DNA of 64,000 bases. It comes from Apteryx mantelli. Its lineage: Eukaryota; Chordata; Aves; Apterygiformes; Apterygidae. Every line of letters starts with the position of its first letter. Within the stretch, counting starts at the first letter, position 1. The translations under genes and the position numbers were made by a program. Shown here piece after piece: positions 1 to 12,520 of this stretch. Below the pieces are notes generated by a model. That model worked only from the letters and a program-made list of their open reading frames with translations, was not told the origin of the DNA and did no database searches. The stretch is taken from positions 371,781-435,780 of the forward strand of contig NC_090015.1 in assembly GCF_036417845.1 (NCBI RefSeq), in the 5' to 3' direction.

Positions 1-3000
1 TGCCGGTGCCACGGCGGTGGTGGTGGCGGTGGTGGCAGTGGGGGGCTCGGGCGCTGCAGGGCGCGGAGCGGCATCAGCGTCAGTGGTGGTGGCACCGGCG
101 CGGCCCCGCAGCGCGGCAGCTCCCGGCCCCAGCGGGCACTTACCGGGGACGGCGGTGGCCGCGATGGCGGCAGGGCGCTGCGGTGAGGTGGCCCGCTCCG
201 GCACGGGGCCCCGGGCCTCCTCGGCGGCGTCCTCGGCGGCGCTCTCGTCCGAGGAGGAGGATGATGACGACGACGACGAGGACGAGGACGAGGAGGAGGA
301 GGCGGGCGAGGAGGAGGAAGAGCTGCTCTCCGAGTCGGAGGAGGCGCCGCTCTCCTCGTCAGAGCCCTCGTACAGGGAGAACTTGGACGAGTCCTCGCTC
401 TCGGCGTCCTCCTCGTCTGCGGGGACAGTGGTGCCGTCAGCCCGGCCCCCGGCCGCGTCCCCACGTCCCCAACCCGTCACCCATGTCCTCCTGCCACCCG
501 TCCCCGTGTCCCCAACCCGTCCCTGTCCCATCACCCATGTCCTCCTGCCACCTGTTCCCACGTCCCCCAACCATCCCCATCCTGTCACCTGCGTCCCCAT
601 CGTCCATCCCCGTGTCCCATCGCCTTGTCGCCTACCCCATCCCCATCACCCCTGTCTCCAACCACGTCCTGTCACCCACGTCCCCGTGCCGCCCCTCCTG
701 TCACCTTGTCCCCTACCCCGTCCCTGTCCCCCCATCCCCGACCACGTCCCCGTGTCCCCACGTCCCCGTCACCCACCATCTGAGGGCTCCTCCTTGTCGC
801 TGCGGTCGCCGTCAGCCTCCTCCCGCGGGCGCTCGGCCTCGGGGCGCCGGCGCCGCTCGGCCTCCTCCTCCTCCTCGGCCTCATCCTCCTCTTCCTCCTG
901 GGGGGGGGTGACGGTGCCGTGGGGTGACACCGCCATGGGGGTGACGGCACCGTGGGGCGGGGGGACGACGACGATGGCGGCTCACCTTCTCGGAGGAGGA
1001 GTCCTCGGAGGCCTCCTCGCCCTCGCTGTCGAGGCAGAAGAGCTTCCGGCGCTTCCCGGGTGCCTGCACCCGCTCGTCCTCCCGCTTGGCGCTTTTGGGG
1101 CCCGGCGCCGCCTCCTTGTCTGGGGGGGCATGAGGGGTCAGCAGGGGGACACACGGACACGGGGTGACACACCGACACGGGGGGGACACACGGACACGGG
1201 GGGGGGGGACACGCGGCCGCGGGGGCCCGGCGCAGGCCTCACCGTCGTCGTCCTCCTCGGCGGGGGTGGACGGCCGCGGCCGCTTCTCCTCGCCGCCCTC
1301 CGCCAGCTCCGACGGCTCTTTCCGCTTCACCTGCCGCGCGGGATGGGGGGGACACGGACACGGGGCTCGTCAGCACTCCCACGTGCTCCCATGATGCCCC
1401 AGGGCTCGTTAGCGCTCCCATGTGTTCCCATGATGCCCCGGGGCTTGTTAGCACTCCCACGTGCTCCCATGATGCCCCGGGGCTTGTTAGCGCTCCCATG
1501 TGCTCCCATGATGCCCCGGGGCTCATTAACACTCCCACGTGCTCCCATGATGCCCCGGGGCTTGTTAACGCTCCCATGTGCTCCCATGATGCCCCGGGGC
1601 TCATTAACACTCCCACGTGCTCCCATGATGCCCCGGGGCTTGTTAACGCTCCCATGTGCTCCCATGATGCCCCGGGGCTCATTAACACTCCCATGTGCTC
1701 CCATGACGCCCCGGGGCTCGTTAGCGCTCCCACGTGCTCCCATGATGCCCCGGGGCTTGTTAGCGCTCCCACGTGTTCCCATGATGCCCCGGGGCTCATT
1801 AGCGCTCCCACGTGCTCCCATGATGCCCCGGGGCTCGTTAGCACTCCCACACGCTCCCAGGATGCCCCGGGGCTCGTTAGCGCTCCCACGTGCTCCCATG
1901 ATGCCCCAGGGCTCGTTAGCGCTCCCACACACTCCCAGGATGCCCCGGGGCTCGTTAGCGCTCCCACGCGCTCCCACGATGCCCCAGGGCTCGTTAGCGC
2001 TCCCACGCGCTCCCATGATGCCCCGGGGCTCATTAGCGCTCCCATGATGCCCTGGGGCTCGTTAGCGCTCCCACACGCTCCCAGGATGCCCCGGGGCTCG
2101 TTAGCGCTCCCACGCGCTCCCAGGATGCCCCGGGGCTCGTTAGCACTCCCACGCGCTCCCATGATGCCCCGGGGCTCGACAGCGCCCGGCGAGGCCCTGC
2201 GGCTCCTCAGCCCCCCCCGTCTCGTCAGCGCTCGCCGCTCGTCAGCGCCCCCCCGGGGGCGGCTCACCTTGAAGGAGGGCAGGCGCAGGGCGCCGCGGAG
2301 GCCGGCGCCAAAGCCGAAGGCCTCGAGGGCGCCGGTGCCACCGCTCTTGGCCCAGTCGACGAGCGAGAGCAGCGCCGGCTCCTTCAGCCGCGTCTTCTCC
2401 TTCTCCTCCTCCTTCGCCTGCTGCTTTGCCGCTGTCTGGAAGGGCTGCGGGGGGGATGGGGACGGGGACGCGGGGTAAGCCCAGGCATCCGGGAGGGACG
2501 AACACCGCGTCTGGGTGACCGCGAGCCCTGGTGTCCGGGTGACTATGAATCCTGGTGTTCGGGCAACCGCAAGCTCCAGCGTCCGGGTGACTATGAACCC
2601 CAGGGTCTGGGGACTGTGGACCTCGGCGTCCGGGTGACCGTGAGCCCCAGCATCAGGGCGACTATGAACACAGGTGTCTGGGTAACCGTGAGCCCCAGTG
2701 TCTGGGTGACTGTGAACCCCAGGGTCTGTGGACTGTGGACCCCGGCATCCGGGTGACCACGAGCCCCAGTGTCCAGGCAACTGTGAGCTCCAGTGTCCGG
2801 CTAACTATGAACCCAGGTGTCTGGGTGAACATGAGCCCCAGTGTCTGGGCAACCACAAGCCCTGGTGTCTGGGTGACTACAAATCCCGGTGTTCGGGTGA
2901 CTGTGAGCCCCAGCATCCAGGGACTGTGGACCCTGGCATCTGGGCGACTGCGAGCCCCAACATCCGGGTGACTATGAACCCCAGTGCCCGGGTGACTGTG

Positions 3001-6000
3001 AGTCCCAGTGTCCAGGCGACTATGAACCCTGGTGCCCGGATGACCGCGGACCCTGACATCCGGGTGACCGCAAGCCCCGGCGTCCGGGCCCCCCCCCCGC
3101 GGGCGCCCACCTTGACCTTCTGCTCCTTGCGCTCCCACCACTTGTCGAAGGTGCTGAAGGCCACGTTCTCCACCATCTTGCGGTTGAGGTCCCGCTGCAT
3201 GGTGGTCTTCATCTCCTGCATGAGGGCGGCCAGCACGCTCTCCACAGTGGCGGCGTGGGGGTCGCGGGGGGCCCCAGCCTCGGTGCTGCCGGCAGCCGCC
3301 CAGGCGGGGCCGGGGGGCGGCGGGGGCAGCGGCGGCAGCGGCTCGGTGCCGGGCGGCTGCTCCTCGGCGGCGGCGGCGGCGGCGGCAGGGGGCAGGAAGA
3401 GGGGCTGGCGGGGGGCGAAGGGCGGGTAGGGGGGCGGCGTGGCGAAGGCGGCCTCGGGGCCGTAGGCGAAGGGCTCGGCGCGCGGCGCCTTGGCCTGCCG
3501 CAGCCGGCTCAGCACCTGCGTCTGCATCTGGAAGGAGGTGGGCAGCCCCCCCCACTGCGCGCCCAGGCGGCTCAGCAGCTCCAGCGAGTTCACGAAGTCG
3601 TAGATGTGCGGGGCGGCCGGCGGCGGCGGCGGTGGCGGCGGGGGGGCGGCCGGCGGCGGGGGCGGCCGGTGGCGGCGGCGGCGGGGCAGCGGCGGTGGCG
3701 GCAGCAGCGGCCGCCCCGGCCGGGGGCGCGGGGGCCCCGAAGTCGCCGAGCCGCGGCGGCCCCCCGCCGAAGTCGGCCTCGGCGCCCAGGCGCGGCAGCG
3801 CCACGGCCATGAGGGGCTGCAGGGGGAAGGCGGGCGGCGGCTCGGGGGGCCGCGGCGGCCCGAAGGGGCCGGGCGGCAGCGGCGGCGGCGGCGGCAGCCC
3901 GGGCGGCGGTGGCAGCACGGCAAAGCGTGGCTCTGCTGCCTCCTCCGCCTCGTCCTCCTCCGAGATCTCCATGTCCTCGCCCGAGGACGCCGGCGAGGCC
4001 TGCGGGCGGCAGCGGCTCAGCGGGCGCCGGCGGCCGGGGGCTCCCGGTCCCCCCCACGACACCCCCAAACCCCATGGGCCCAGGCGTCCGGAGGACCCAG
4101 GCATCCAGGGGCTCCCAGTTCACCCAACAACCCCCCAGGGACCCAGGCGTCCGGAGACCCCCAATTCACCCCACAACACCCCAAACCCCATGGGCCCAGG
4201 CGTCCGGGGGACCCAGGTGTCCGGAGACCCCCAATTCACCCCGCAACACCCCAAACCCCATGGGCCCAGGCGTCTGGGGCCCCTAGTTCGCTCCCCCCAA
4301 CCCCCCGGGGACCCTGGCGTCCGGGTGTCACCACTCTGCCCCACAAGCACCCCTGCCCCCCTGGGCCCAGGCGTCCGGGGCACCCCGCTCCCCCCCCCGG
4401 CAGAGGGGCCCAGGCGTCCGGGTCCTACCCGGTCCTGCCCGTTGGCCTGGGGCGAGGCGGCGGCAGCGGCGTCGCCCCCCGCCGGCACCACGTCCTCGAA
4501 GCTGGCGGGCGGCGGCGGCGGCGGGGTGCAGGGCCCGTGCGGCTCCGCCCCCTTGGCCCCGCCCCCTGCTTCGGCCCCGCCCCCCTGCCCGGTGGGGGCG
4601 GCAGCGGGGGCTCCGGGGGCAGCAGCAGCAGCGGCTCCGGCGGCGGCTCCGGCCTCGTCGTCCTCGGCCTCGGCGGCCAGGAAGGAGAACTTGGAGCGCT
4701 GCTCCTTGAGCAGCATCTCGATGCGGGAGTCGAGGCTGCTGTGCTGGGCGAAGGGGACGCTCTCGGGGGTGGCCTCGGGCGCCGGCGACCCCCCCCGCGC
4801 CGCCCCCCGCCGCTGCCGCCGGCGAGCCGGGCGCCGTCCCCGCCGCCGCCGTCCCCGGCGTCCCCTCGGCCCCCTCGGCCGGCGCCTCGGCCGGCGCCAG
4901 CAGCTCGGTGGGCGGCAGCGCGTTGGCGGCGAAGGTCTCGGCGGCCGGCAGCAGCCGGTAGTCCTGGTCGGAGCCCGGCGCCGGCGGCTCGGCACTGGCG
5001 GCAGCAGCGGCGAAGGCGCCGTAGAAGGGCTCGCCGTAGCCGGGGGGGGTGGCCGGCACCGCCGCGAAGCCGCCCGCCGCGGACGACGACGACGACGAGG
5101 ATGACGAGGAGCTGGAGGAGGCCGGCGGTGGCTCGTCGCGCGGCGCCCGGTGCCGCCCGTGGTAGCCGGCGTCGTCGGCGCGGCGGTGCGAGGAGGAGGA
5201 GGAGGAGGACGAGGACGACGAGGACGACGAGGAGGAGGAGAGGCGGCCGTCGGCGGAGGCGTGCCGCTGGTAGCGCCCCGCCGGCTCGTAGGCGGCCCCG
5301 TAGGGCAGGTAGTGCTCGGCGCCGCGGTAGAGCCCGCCGGCCGCCCCGAAAGGCCGCCGCGCGTACGAGTCGCCGTAGCCGCCGTCGGGGCGCCGCGGCT
5401 TGTAGGGCGCCGGCTCCACGTGGAAGGCGCCGTAGCCCGGGGTGCCCGGCCTGCGGGGACACGGGTCAGCACGCGATGCGGCACATGGCGCGGCACATGG
5501 TGCGTGGCACGGCACGTGGGGCAGCACGCAGCACGGCATGCGGTGCACGGCGCAGCAGGTGGCACAGCACGTGGCATGCGGCACAGCATGCGGCATGCGG
5601 CACGGTATACGGTGTGGCACGTGGCACCTGGCGTGTGGCACATGGTGCGGGGTGGCACACGGCACAGCACGCCACATGGCACAGCACAGCGTGGCATGTG
5701 GCACAGCATGTGGCACAGTGCGGTGCGGCACGCGATGCAGCACGCAGCACGGCACACGGTACGTGGCACGTAGCACATGACACGGCACACAGCGCAGCAC
5801 GCAGCAGTGTGGCGCATGGCATGTGGCACGGCACACAGCACACGGCACGCTACATGGCACAGCACACTGCGGCACGTGGCACGGCGTGTGGCACAGCATG
5901 GTGCGACTCGTGGCACATAGCACGTGGCATGTGGCGCGGCACACAGCACGCGGTGCATGACGCGGCGCGGTGCATGACCCATGGCACACGGTGCGGCATG

Positions 6001-9000
6001 TGCTATGCAGCACACAGCACACGCAGCACCTGGCACGGTACGCGGTGCACAGCATGCTGCATGGCACATGGCATGGCACGGCACGCGGCGCAGCACGCGA
6101 TGCGGTACACGGCACGCGGTGCGACACACGGCACGGCACGGGGCACAGCACGCGATGCGGTACACGGCACGCGGTGCAACACACAGCACGGCACGGGGCA
6201 CAGCACGCGATGCGGTACACGGCACGCGGTGCGACACGCGGCACGGCACGGGGCACAGCACGCGATGCGGTACACGGCACGCGGTGCGACACGCGGCACG
6301 GCACGGCACGCGGCGCAGCACGCGATGCGGTACACGGCACGTGGTGCGACACGCGGCACGGCACGCGGCGCAGCACACGATGCGGTACACGGCACGTGGT
6401 GCAACATGCGGCACGGCACGCGGCGCAGCACACGATGCGGTACACGGCACGTGGTGCGACACGGCACGGCACGTGGCGCAGCACACAATGCGGTACACGG
6501 CACGCGGTGCGACACGCGGCACGGCACGGCACGTGGCGCAGCACACGATGCGGTACACGGCACGTGGTGCGACACACGGCACGGCACGCGGCGCAGCACA
6601 CGATGCGGTACACGGCACGCGGCGCAACACGCGGCATGCAGCACGTGGCACGCAGCCCAGCACACACTGCGGCACACGGTGCGCGGCGCGGCACGCGGCA
6701 CGACACCGCGGCGTCGCGGCCCTACCTGGCGGCGTAGGGCGAGTCCGGGGCGAAGGTGCCGGCGGCGGCGGCGGCGGCGCGGGGCGGGAAGGGGCTGCCC
6801 TGGGCGGGCTGCGGGGCGAAGGGCCCGTAGGCGCCAGGGGGGTCGGCGGCCCCCGGGGTGCCGTTGCCCGGCGTGGAGCCGGCGCCGCCGAAGGCGCTGT
6901 CGGTGGAGTGGCGCCGCCGCGACTCCGCCTGCGGGGGGGGGGGGGGTGTCAGAGACCCCGGAACGGAAACGCAGCGCCCCAAAACAGAGGCGTCCGGCCC
7001 CAAAGCGGAGCCACGCCGGGCCAAGACGGCGGCGGCGCCCCAAAATGGCGCCGTGTCGCCCCAAACCGGAGCCCCGCTGCCCCCAATTGGGGCCGTGCAG
7101 CCCCAAAACGGCGCCGGGCGCCCCACAACGGCCCCGTCTCCCAAAACGGCCCGTGTTCCCCCGTGTCCCCCAAACGCTCCTGCGTCCCCCCTGTCCCTCT
7201 CGAGTCCCCCAATGTCCCTGTGTCCCCCCAAATGCCCCCATGTTCCCCCAGATGCCCCATGTCCCCGAGTCCCCCCCAATGTCCCTGTGTCCCCCCAGGC
7301 ACCCCCGTGTTGCCCCCATGTCCCCTCTGTCCCAATGTCCCTGTGTCCCCCCAGCTGCCCTCGTGTCCCCATGTCCCCGTGTCCCCCTAGATACCCTCAT
7401 GTTGCCCCATGTCCCTCCCAGCTGCTCGTGTTCCTGTGTCCCACATCCGCGTGTCCCCATGTCCCCAGGTCCCCCGCCATGTCCTTGCGTCCCCCCCAGA
7501 TGCCCCTGTGTCGCCCCATGTCCCCCCTCATGTCCCCCTGCGTCCCCCCTTGTGTCCCCCCGTCCCCCGTGTCCCCCCGTGTCCCCCCTTGTGTCCCCCC
7601 CGTCCCCCATGTCCCCACTGCGTTGCCCCGTGTCCCCCCCATGTCCCCCCGTGCCCCCTCATGTTGCCCCGTGTCCTCCATCCCCGCGTCCCCATGTCCC
7701 CTCACGTCCCCCCTTGTCCCCCCCACATTGCCCTGTGTCCCCCATCCCCGCGTCCCCCTGTGTCCCCCCCACGTTGTCCTGTGTCCTCCATTCCTGTGTC
7801 CCATGTCCCCCCTCGTGTTCCGTGTCCCATCACGTCCCCTCGTGTCCCCCTCACGTTGCCCCGTGTCCCCCATCCCCGCGTCCCCCTGTGTCTCCCCACG
7901 TCCCCTCGTGTCCCCCCATGTCCCCTCACGTCCCCCCGTACCGCGTCGGCCGGGGGGGCCCCAGGCGGCAGCTTCTCGCCGCCCCCCTTGCCGCCGGTGG
8001 GCACCGTCTGGGGCGTGTAGGCGCCGTTGACGATCAGCTCGTAGTACTTCATGCGCTGCTGCCCTGCGGGGCGGCCGCGCCGCCGGGGGACGACGGTGAC
8101 CGCGTGGCCCTGCCGCCCCCACGACACCCCCACCACCCCACCGCAACGTCCCCACCGCCGCCACAACGTCCCCACCGTCACCATGACGTCCCCACCACGG
8201 CCACCACCACCCCACCGCCACCAACCACCGCAACGTCCCCACCATGGCGACCACCCTGCCCCCGCCGCAGCCATCACCACGTCCCCCTCGCGCTGCCGGC
8301 GATGACACCGGCACCACGGCCGCCGCGACGTCCCCATCGCGGTGTTAGCGATGGCACCAGTGGCATAGTTACCACGATGCCCCCCCGCCCCGTGGTGCCA
8401 CCGTCTCCCTGGTGGTGCCACCACAACGTTTGCCTCGTGGCGTCACCACAGCATCGTTCTCGTGGTGCCACCATGATGTTGCTCTTATGGTGCCACAACG
8501 TTCCCCTCGTGGTGCCACCACCTCCCTCGTGATGCCACCGCATCTGCCTCATGGTGGCACCACAACGTTCTCCTCGTGGTACCTCCGCCCCCCTTGTAGT
8601 GCCACCGTCCCTCTCGCGGTGCCACCACGATATCTGCCTCATGGTGGCACCGCAACGTCCTCCTTGCGGTGCCACCATCCTCCTCGTGGTGCCACCGCAT
8701 CTGCCTCATGGTGCCACCACGCCACCCCCCTTGCAAAGCCATGGCGACATTCTTGTGTTGCCACCATTCCCCTTGCGGTGCCACCAAGACGTTCCCCTCG
8801 TTGTGCCGCCAACGCGTCTCCCTCGCGGTGGCACCGGGCCGCCGCCGCCCGCCCGCCCACCCGCCCGGCCGCGGCGCCTACCCTTGATGTCGAGCTGCGC
8901 GTGGATGATGTTGCCCATGACGGAGGTGTTGTGCAGGTGCTTGACGGTCTCCTTGGCGCCGCGGGTGCTGCTGAAGAGCACCTTGGCGAGCCCCAGGTGC

Positions 9001-10448
9001 TTGCGGGTGCGCGGGTTGTAGAGGATCTCGATCTCCTCCACCTCGCCGTACTTGCGGCACATCTCGGCCAGGAAGGGCTCGCGCACGTTGTCGTTGAGCC
9101 GCGCGAACGTCACCTCCTTCAGCGGGATCTGCCCGATGTAGAACTCGTCCAGCTGCGCCCGCGGGCGCCCGGCGCGTCACGCGGGGGTCGGGGAGGCGCT
9201 GCGGCGCCCCGCGGCTGCCCCACGGCTGCCCCACGGCGCCCCGCGGCCGTCTGCAGCGCCCCACGGCTGCCCTGCGGCCATCCACAGTGCCCCACGGCTG
9301 CCCCACGGCACTCCGCAGCAGTCCGCAGCACCCCATGGCTGCCCCACAGTGACCCACAGCTGTCCACAGCGCCCCACGGCTGCCCCACGGCCACCACACA
9401 GTGCCCCACAGGCGCCCGACATGTCACACAGGGGCCGGAGACATACCATGGCGCCCCGCGGCACCCCACAGCTGCCCCACGGCGCCCCCCAATCCCTCAC
9501 CTCAATCTCGGACGGGGCACGGTGCCCCACAGCTGCCCCATGGCCACCCCACAGCGCCCCCCAACCCCTCACCTCAATCTCAGGGAGGGGCACGGTGCCC
9601 CACGGCGCCCCATGGCTGCCCCACGGTGCCCCCCAACCCCTCACCTCGATCTCAGGGAGGGGCACAGTGCCCCACGGTGCCCCATGGCTGCCCCACGGTG
9701 CCCCCCAACCCCTCACCTCGATCTCAGGGAGGGGCACAGTGCCCCACGGTGCCCCATGGCTGCCCCACGGTGCCCCCCAACCCCTCACCTCAATCTCAGG
9801 GAGGGGCACGGTGCCCCACGGCGCCCCATGGCTGCCCCATGGCACCCCCCAACCCCTCACCTCAACCTCGGGCAGGGGCACGGTGCCCCACGGCGCCTCC
9901 CAACCCCTCATCTTGATCTCAGGCAGGGGCATGGCACCCCACGGCGCCCCACAGCCGCCCCACGACACCCCCCAACCCCTCACCTCGATCTCAGGGAGGG
10001 GCATGGCACCCCACGGCGCCCCATGGCACCCCACGGCGCCCCCCAACCCCTCACCTCGATCTCAGGGAAGGGCATGGCACCCCACGGCCACCCCACGGCG
10101 CCCCCCACCCCCTCACCTTGAACTTGGGGACGGGCAGCGAGAGGTCGCGGTGCTTGGCCCAGATGCGGCGGGGCCGGGGGTCGCGGACGTCGCCCACGGG
10201 GGGGAACCCCGAGTCCTGCGGGGAGGCGGGGGCTCGTTGGGGGGGGCTCGTTAGGGGGCTCGCCGGGGGGCGGCTCGCCGGGGGGCGGCTCGTTAGGGGG
10301 CGGCACTCACGGGCACGCTGAAGTGGACGCCATCGTAGCGGTAGACCTTCTGCGGGGCGCGGCGCAGCGCCGGGTCCACCACCAGCTTGTAGCTGCGCCA
10401 CGGGGCGCCGGCGGCTCGCTGGCTCTCAGCCGCCGCCTCCGGCTCCAT
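1..10448 (-). CDS. SETD1A: SETD1A, 5' portion (histone H3K4 methyltransferase subunit), runs off left edge
   Basis: Catalytic subunit of the nuclear SET1/COMPASS complex, which methylates histone H3 lysine 4; the SET domain itself lies beyond base 1. Exons with GT/AG borders (minus strand, 5' to 3'): 10311-10448, 10117-10215, 8882-9152, 7942-8063, 6726-6928, 4429-5450, 3111-3999, 2268-2444, 1243-1330, 986-1119, 777-897, 144-416, 1-53 (last is tentative). Recognised stretches: N-terminal [20 protein letters not shown]; the RRM at 8882-9152 ([30 protein letters not shown]); [19 protein letters not shown] near 4.7 kb; [10 protein letters not shown] and [15 protein letters not shown] (3.1-3.6 kb); [11 protein letters not shown] (2.3 kb); KRKEPSE and [14 protein letters not shown] (1.3 kb); an acidic/serine-rich tract at 0.14-0.9 kb. 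The start is the ATG at 10446-10448. The frame changes at G/C homopolymers near 3645 and 4790, probably assembly errors. Low-complexity Ala/Pro/Ser runs are expanded relative to the mammalian protein. SETD1B is the paralogue to exclude; the neighbour FBXL19 favours SETD1A. Confidence 0.95.
421..776. repeat. C-rich intronic minisatellite (SETD1A)
   Basis: Imperfect tandem units of the type CCCACGTCCCCAACCCGTCA with interspersed CCATGTCCTCCTGCCAC. It fills the intron between two acidic-region exons of SETD1A. No coding signal. Confidence 0.7.
1378..2215. repeat. 39-bp minisatellite in a SETD1A intron
   Basis: About 21 units with core CTCCCATGATGCCCCGGGGC followed by TCGTTAGCGCTCCCACGTG; successive ATGATG positions are 39 bases apart (1391, 1430, 1469). 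Because 39 is 13 codons and the unit has no stop in several frames, it generates long false ORFs on both strands. Near-identical units imply recent expansion. Confidence 0.9.
2490..3100. repeat. Minisatellite with GTGACCGTGAGCCCCAG core (SETD1A intron)
   Basis: Degenerate units of roughly 30-36 bases alternating GGTGACTATGAACCCC and GTCTGGGTGACCGTGAGC. It occupies the intron between exons 3111-3999 and 2268-2444. Confidence 0.75.
4003..4425. repeat. GGCGTCCGG-type minisatellite (SETD1A intron)
   Basis: Units containing CCCAGGCGTCCGG and ATTCACCCCACAACACCCC. First appearance in this window of a dispersed core, CCCAGGCGTCCGGG, that recurs in most of the other genes. Confidence 0.7.
5454..6723. 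repeat. GCACG-rich satellite-like array (SETD1A intron)
   Basis: 1.27 kb of GGCACG/GGCACA/GTGCGG words. The right half (6080-6640) has a higher-order unit of roughly 55-70 bases with CACGATGCGGTACACGGCAC. The left half is degenerate, as expected of an older array edge. It sits between exons 6726-6928 and 4429-5450. Confidence 0.85.
6932..7941. repeat. CCCCATGTCCC-type minisatellite (SETD1A intron)
   Basis: Left part (6960-7150) has units with CCCCAAAACGGCGCC; the rest is a degenerate run of TGTCCCCC and CATGTCCCC words, about 1 kb in all. No coding evidence. Confidence 0.75.
8066..8879. repeat. GTGGTGCCACC minisatellite (SETD1A intron)
   Basis: Degenerate units containing GTGGTGCCACCACAACGTT and TCCCCCTCGTGGTG fill the intron on the 3' side of the RRM exon. 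The GTGGTGCCACCAC core is nearly palindromic. Confidence 0.75.
9153..9479. repeat. CCCCACGGCTG minisatellite (SETD1A intron)
   Basis: Short units such as GCCCCACGGCTGCCC and CCGCAGCAGTCCGC continue the intron that also holds the donor-seeded array to the right. No exon signal. Confidence 0.65.
9480..10116. repeat. Minisatellite seeded by a SETD1A splice donor (9 copies)
   Basis: About 60-75-bp units. On the minus strand each begins CTGCCCCTCCCTGAGATCGA then GGTGAGGGGTTGGGG. The adjoining exon 10117-10215 ends CTGCCCGTCCCCAAGTTCAA then GGTGAGG. Nine copies (about 9495, 9567, 9636, 9712, 9786, 9858, 9906, 9978, 10053) therefore look like amplified copies of the exon's last ~20 bases plus its donor and first intron bases. 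Confidence 0.85.
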
Positions 10449-10544
10449 CCTGCCGCATCGACCTGCGGGAGCCGCGGGATCAGGGGGATCCCGGGATCGG
10501 AGGAGACCCCCCGGGGATGGGGGAGACCCCCGGGATTGGGGGAG

Positions 10545-10635
10545 ACCCCACGGGGCGCCAGCAGCTCGCTGGGTCTCAGCCACCACCTCCGGCTCCATCC
10601 TGCCGCATCGACCTGCGGCAGCCGCGGGATCAGGG
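10545..10635 (-). pseudogene. Partial tandem copy of the first coding exon of SETD1A
   Basis: About 90 bases upstream of the real first coding exon the same block recurs: acceptor, leader and start codon, reading MEPE then [12 protein letters not shown], against MEPE then [12 protein letters not shown] in the real exon, then diverging into intron. The copy lacks the donor side. It carries a usable acceptor and ATG, so it is a decoy or alternative 5' exon start. Confidence 0.75.
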
Positions 10636-10639
10636 TGAT

Positions 10640-12520
10640 CCCGGGATCGGAGGAAACCCCCCGGGGATGGGGGAGACCCCCCGGGATTGGGGGAGACCCC
10701 ATAAAGGCTTAAGGAGACCCCATGGGGCTTGAGAAGACTCTACAAAGCTCAGGCAGACCACATGGGGATCGGGGAGACCACACGGCTCCCGGGGAAACTC
10801 CATGGGGATCGGGGAGGCCCTATGGGCGCTCAGGGAGACCCCGCCGGTGCCCCCGGCCTCCCCTCGCGCCTCCAGGTCTCCCCTCATGCTCCTTGGTCTC
10901 CCCTGACACGCTCCCACTTCTCATACCCCCAAGTCTCCCCTCGAGCCCCCCGGTCTCCCCCCACACACCCCTTCCCCATTAACACCCCTAACTCTCTCCT
11001 GACACCCCCAAGTCTCGTCCCACACCCCCGTTTCCCCTCAGAGCTTCTCTCTCATCGCGCCTCCGCTCTCCCCCGGGGGACCCCCCGGTCTCCCCCAACG
11101 GACCCTCTCCCCTCGCACCCCCAGATCCATCGCTGAACCCCCAGGTCTCCTCTCAGAGCCCCCCTCTCTCCTCCCGCCCCCGGTCTCCCCCTGAGATGCC
11201 CCCGCTCGTGTGGCCGGGTCTCCCCACCCACCCCTCTCCCCACGTCCATCGGTCTCCCCCCGCTCCCCAAACGGCCCCTCGCAGGTTCCTCTTGCTCTCT
11301 CGCCTCCTGGTCTCCCCCGAGACCCCCCGGTCTCCCCTGGCAGCGCCCTCCCCAAGTCTCCCTGCTCGCCCCTCCCCTTCCCCAGCCTCACCCTCTCCCC
11401 CTGCCACCCCCAGCCCTCCCCTGGCCCCCCCAGGTCTCCCCCGATGCTCCCTAGTCTCCCCGGACAGACTCCCCACTCCTCGTGTCCCTCCCAGGGTCTT
11501 CCCTGACACCTCCCAGTCTCCCCTCTCCCCTCACATCCTCTGGTTTCCTCTCGCTCCCCCATTCTCTTCTCGCACCCCTGGGGTCTCCCCTGGTGTCCCC
11601 AGGCCTCCCCCTAGACATCCCTCTTCCCTCCCGCTCTCTGGTCCCCTCTCAAACCCCCTGGTCTACCCAAACCCTCTCTACCTCCCTCAACCCCTGGTCT
11701 CTCCTCCTGCCCCCAGACCCCCCTGACAGACCCTGATTCCCCTTGGCAGACCCTCTCCCCTCCCATTCCTTGGTCTCTCCTTGAACCCACCAGTCTGCCC
11801 GTACACTCCCTCTCCCCTCGCATCCCGCAATCCTCCCCGACACCCCCCGATCCCCCCGACAGACCCCAGTGCCCCCTGACAGACCCTCTCCCCTCCCACC
11901 CCTCGGTCTCCCCTCCTGCCCCCCCGGCTTCCCCACCCACTCCAGGTCTCCCCTCATCCTCTCCTGGTCTCCCCACACCCCTCTCTTCCCTCGCACCCCC
12001 CGGTCTCCCTTCGGAGTCACTGATCTTCCCTGACAAACTCTCTTCTCTCCCACCCCCCGGTCTCCCCTCGAGCCCCCTGGTCTCCCCACACCCCCTCTAC
12101 CCTCCCCAACCGCTGGTCTCCCCTCCTGTCCCCAGACCCCCCCCCGACAGACCCCGGTGCCCCCTAACAGACCCTCTCTCCTCCTGCTCCTCAATCTCCC
12201 CTTGAACTCTCCACTCTCCCCATACACCGCATCTCACCTCACACCCCCCCCAACAGACCCCGGTGTCCCCTGACAGACCCTCTCCCCTCCCGCCCCCCGG
12301 TCTCCCCTGGCACCCTCCGGTCTCCTCCCCTCCCCCCGATCCCCCCTCACACCCCCCGATCCCCCCTGACAGACCCCGATCCCCCCGGCAGCCCCCGGTC
12401 TCCCCTCTCCCCCCCGCCCCCCGGTCTCCCCTCGTCCCCTCCGGCCTCCCCACGCCCCCCTCTCCCCTCCCGCCCCCCCGCTCTCCCCACACGCCCCCTC
12501 CCTCCCGGCCGCCGCCCGCC
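10640..12520. repeat. CCCGGTCTCCCCT pyrimidine-rich minisatellite (SETD1A first intron)
   Basis: 1.9 kb of C/T-rich DNA on the plus strand with recurrent CCCCGGTCTCCCCTC and GACAGACCC words, strongly strand-asymmetric. Transcribed as a purine-rich (GGGGAGACC) RNA in the sense of SETD1A. No ORF with recognisable protein. Confidence 0.8.

Noticed and set aside
17-2780. Long ORFs on both strands over the 39-bp array
   Set aside because: The unit is 13 codons long and stop-free in several frames, so open frames are automatic. The real SETD1A exons at 1243-1330 and 2268-2444 are bounded by splice sites.
3604-8532. A 1642-residue plus-strand ORF
   Set aside because: It runs antisense to SETD1A through several of its exons and four intronic arrays; stop codons are scarce only because the DNA is GC-rich and repetitive.
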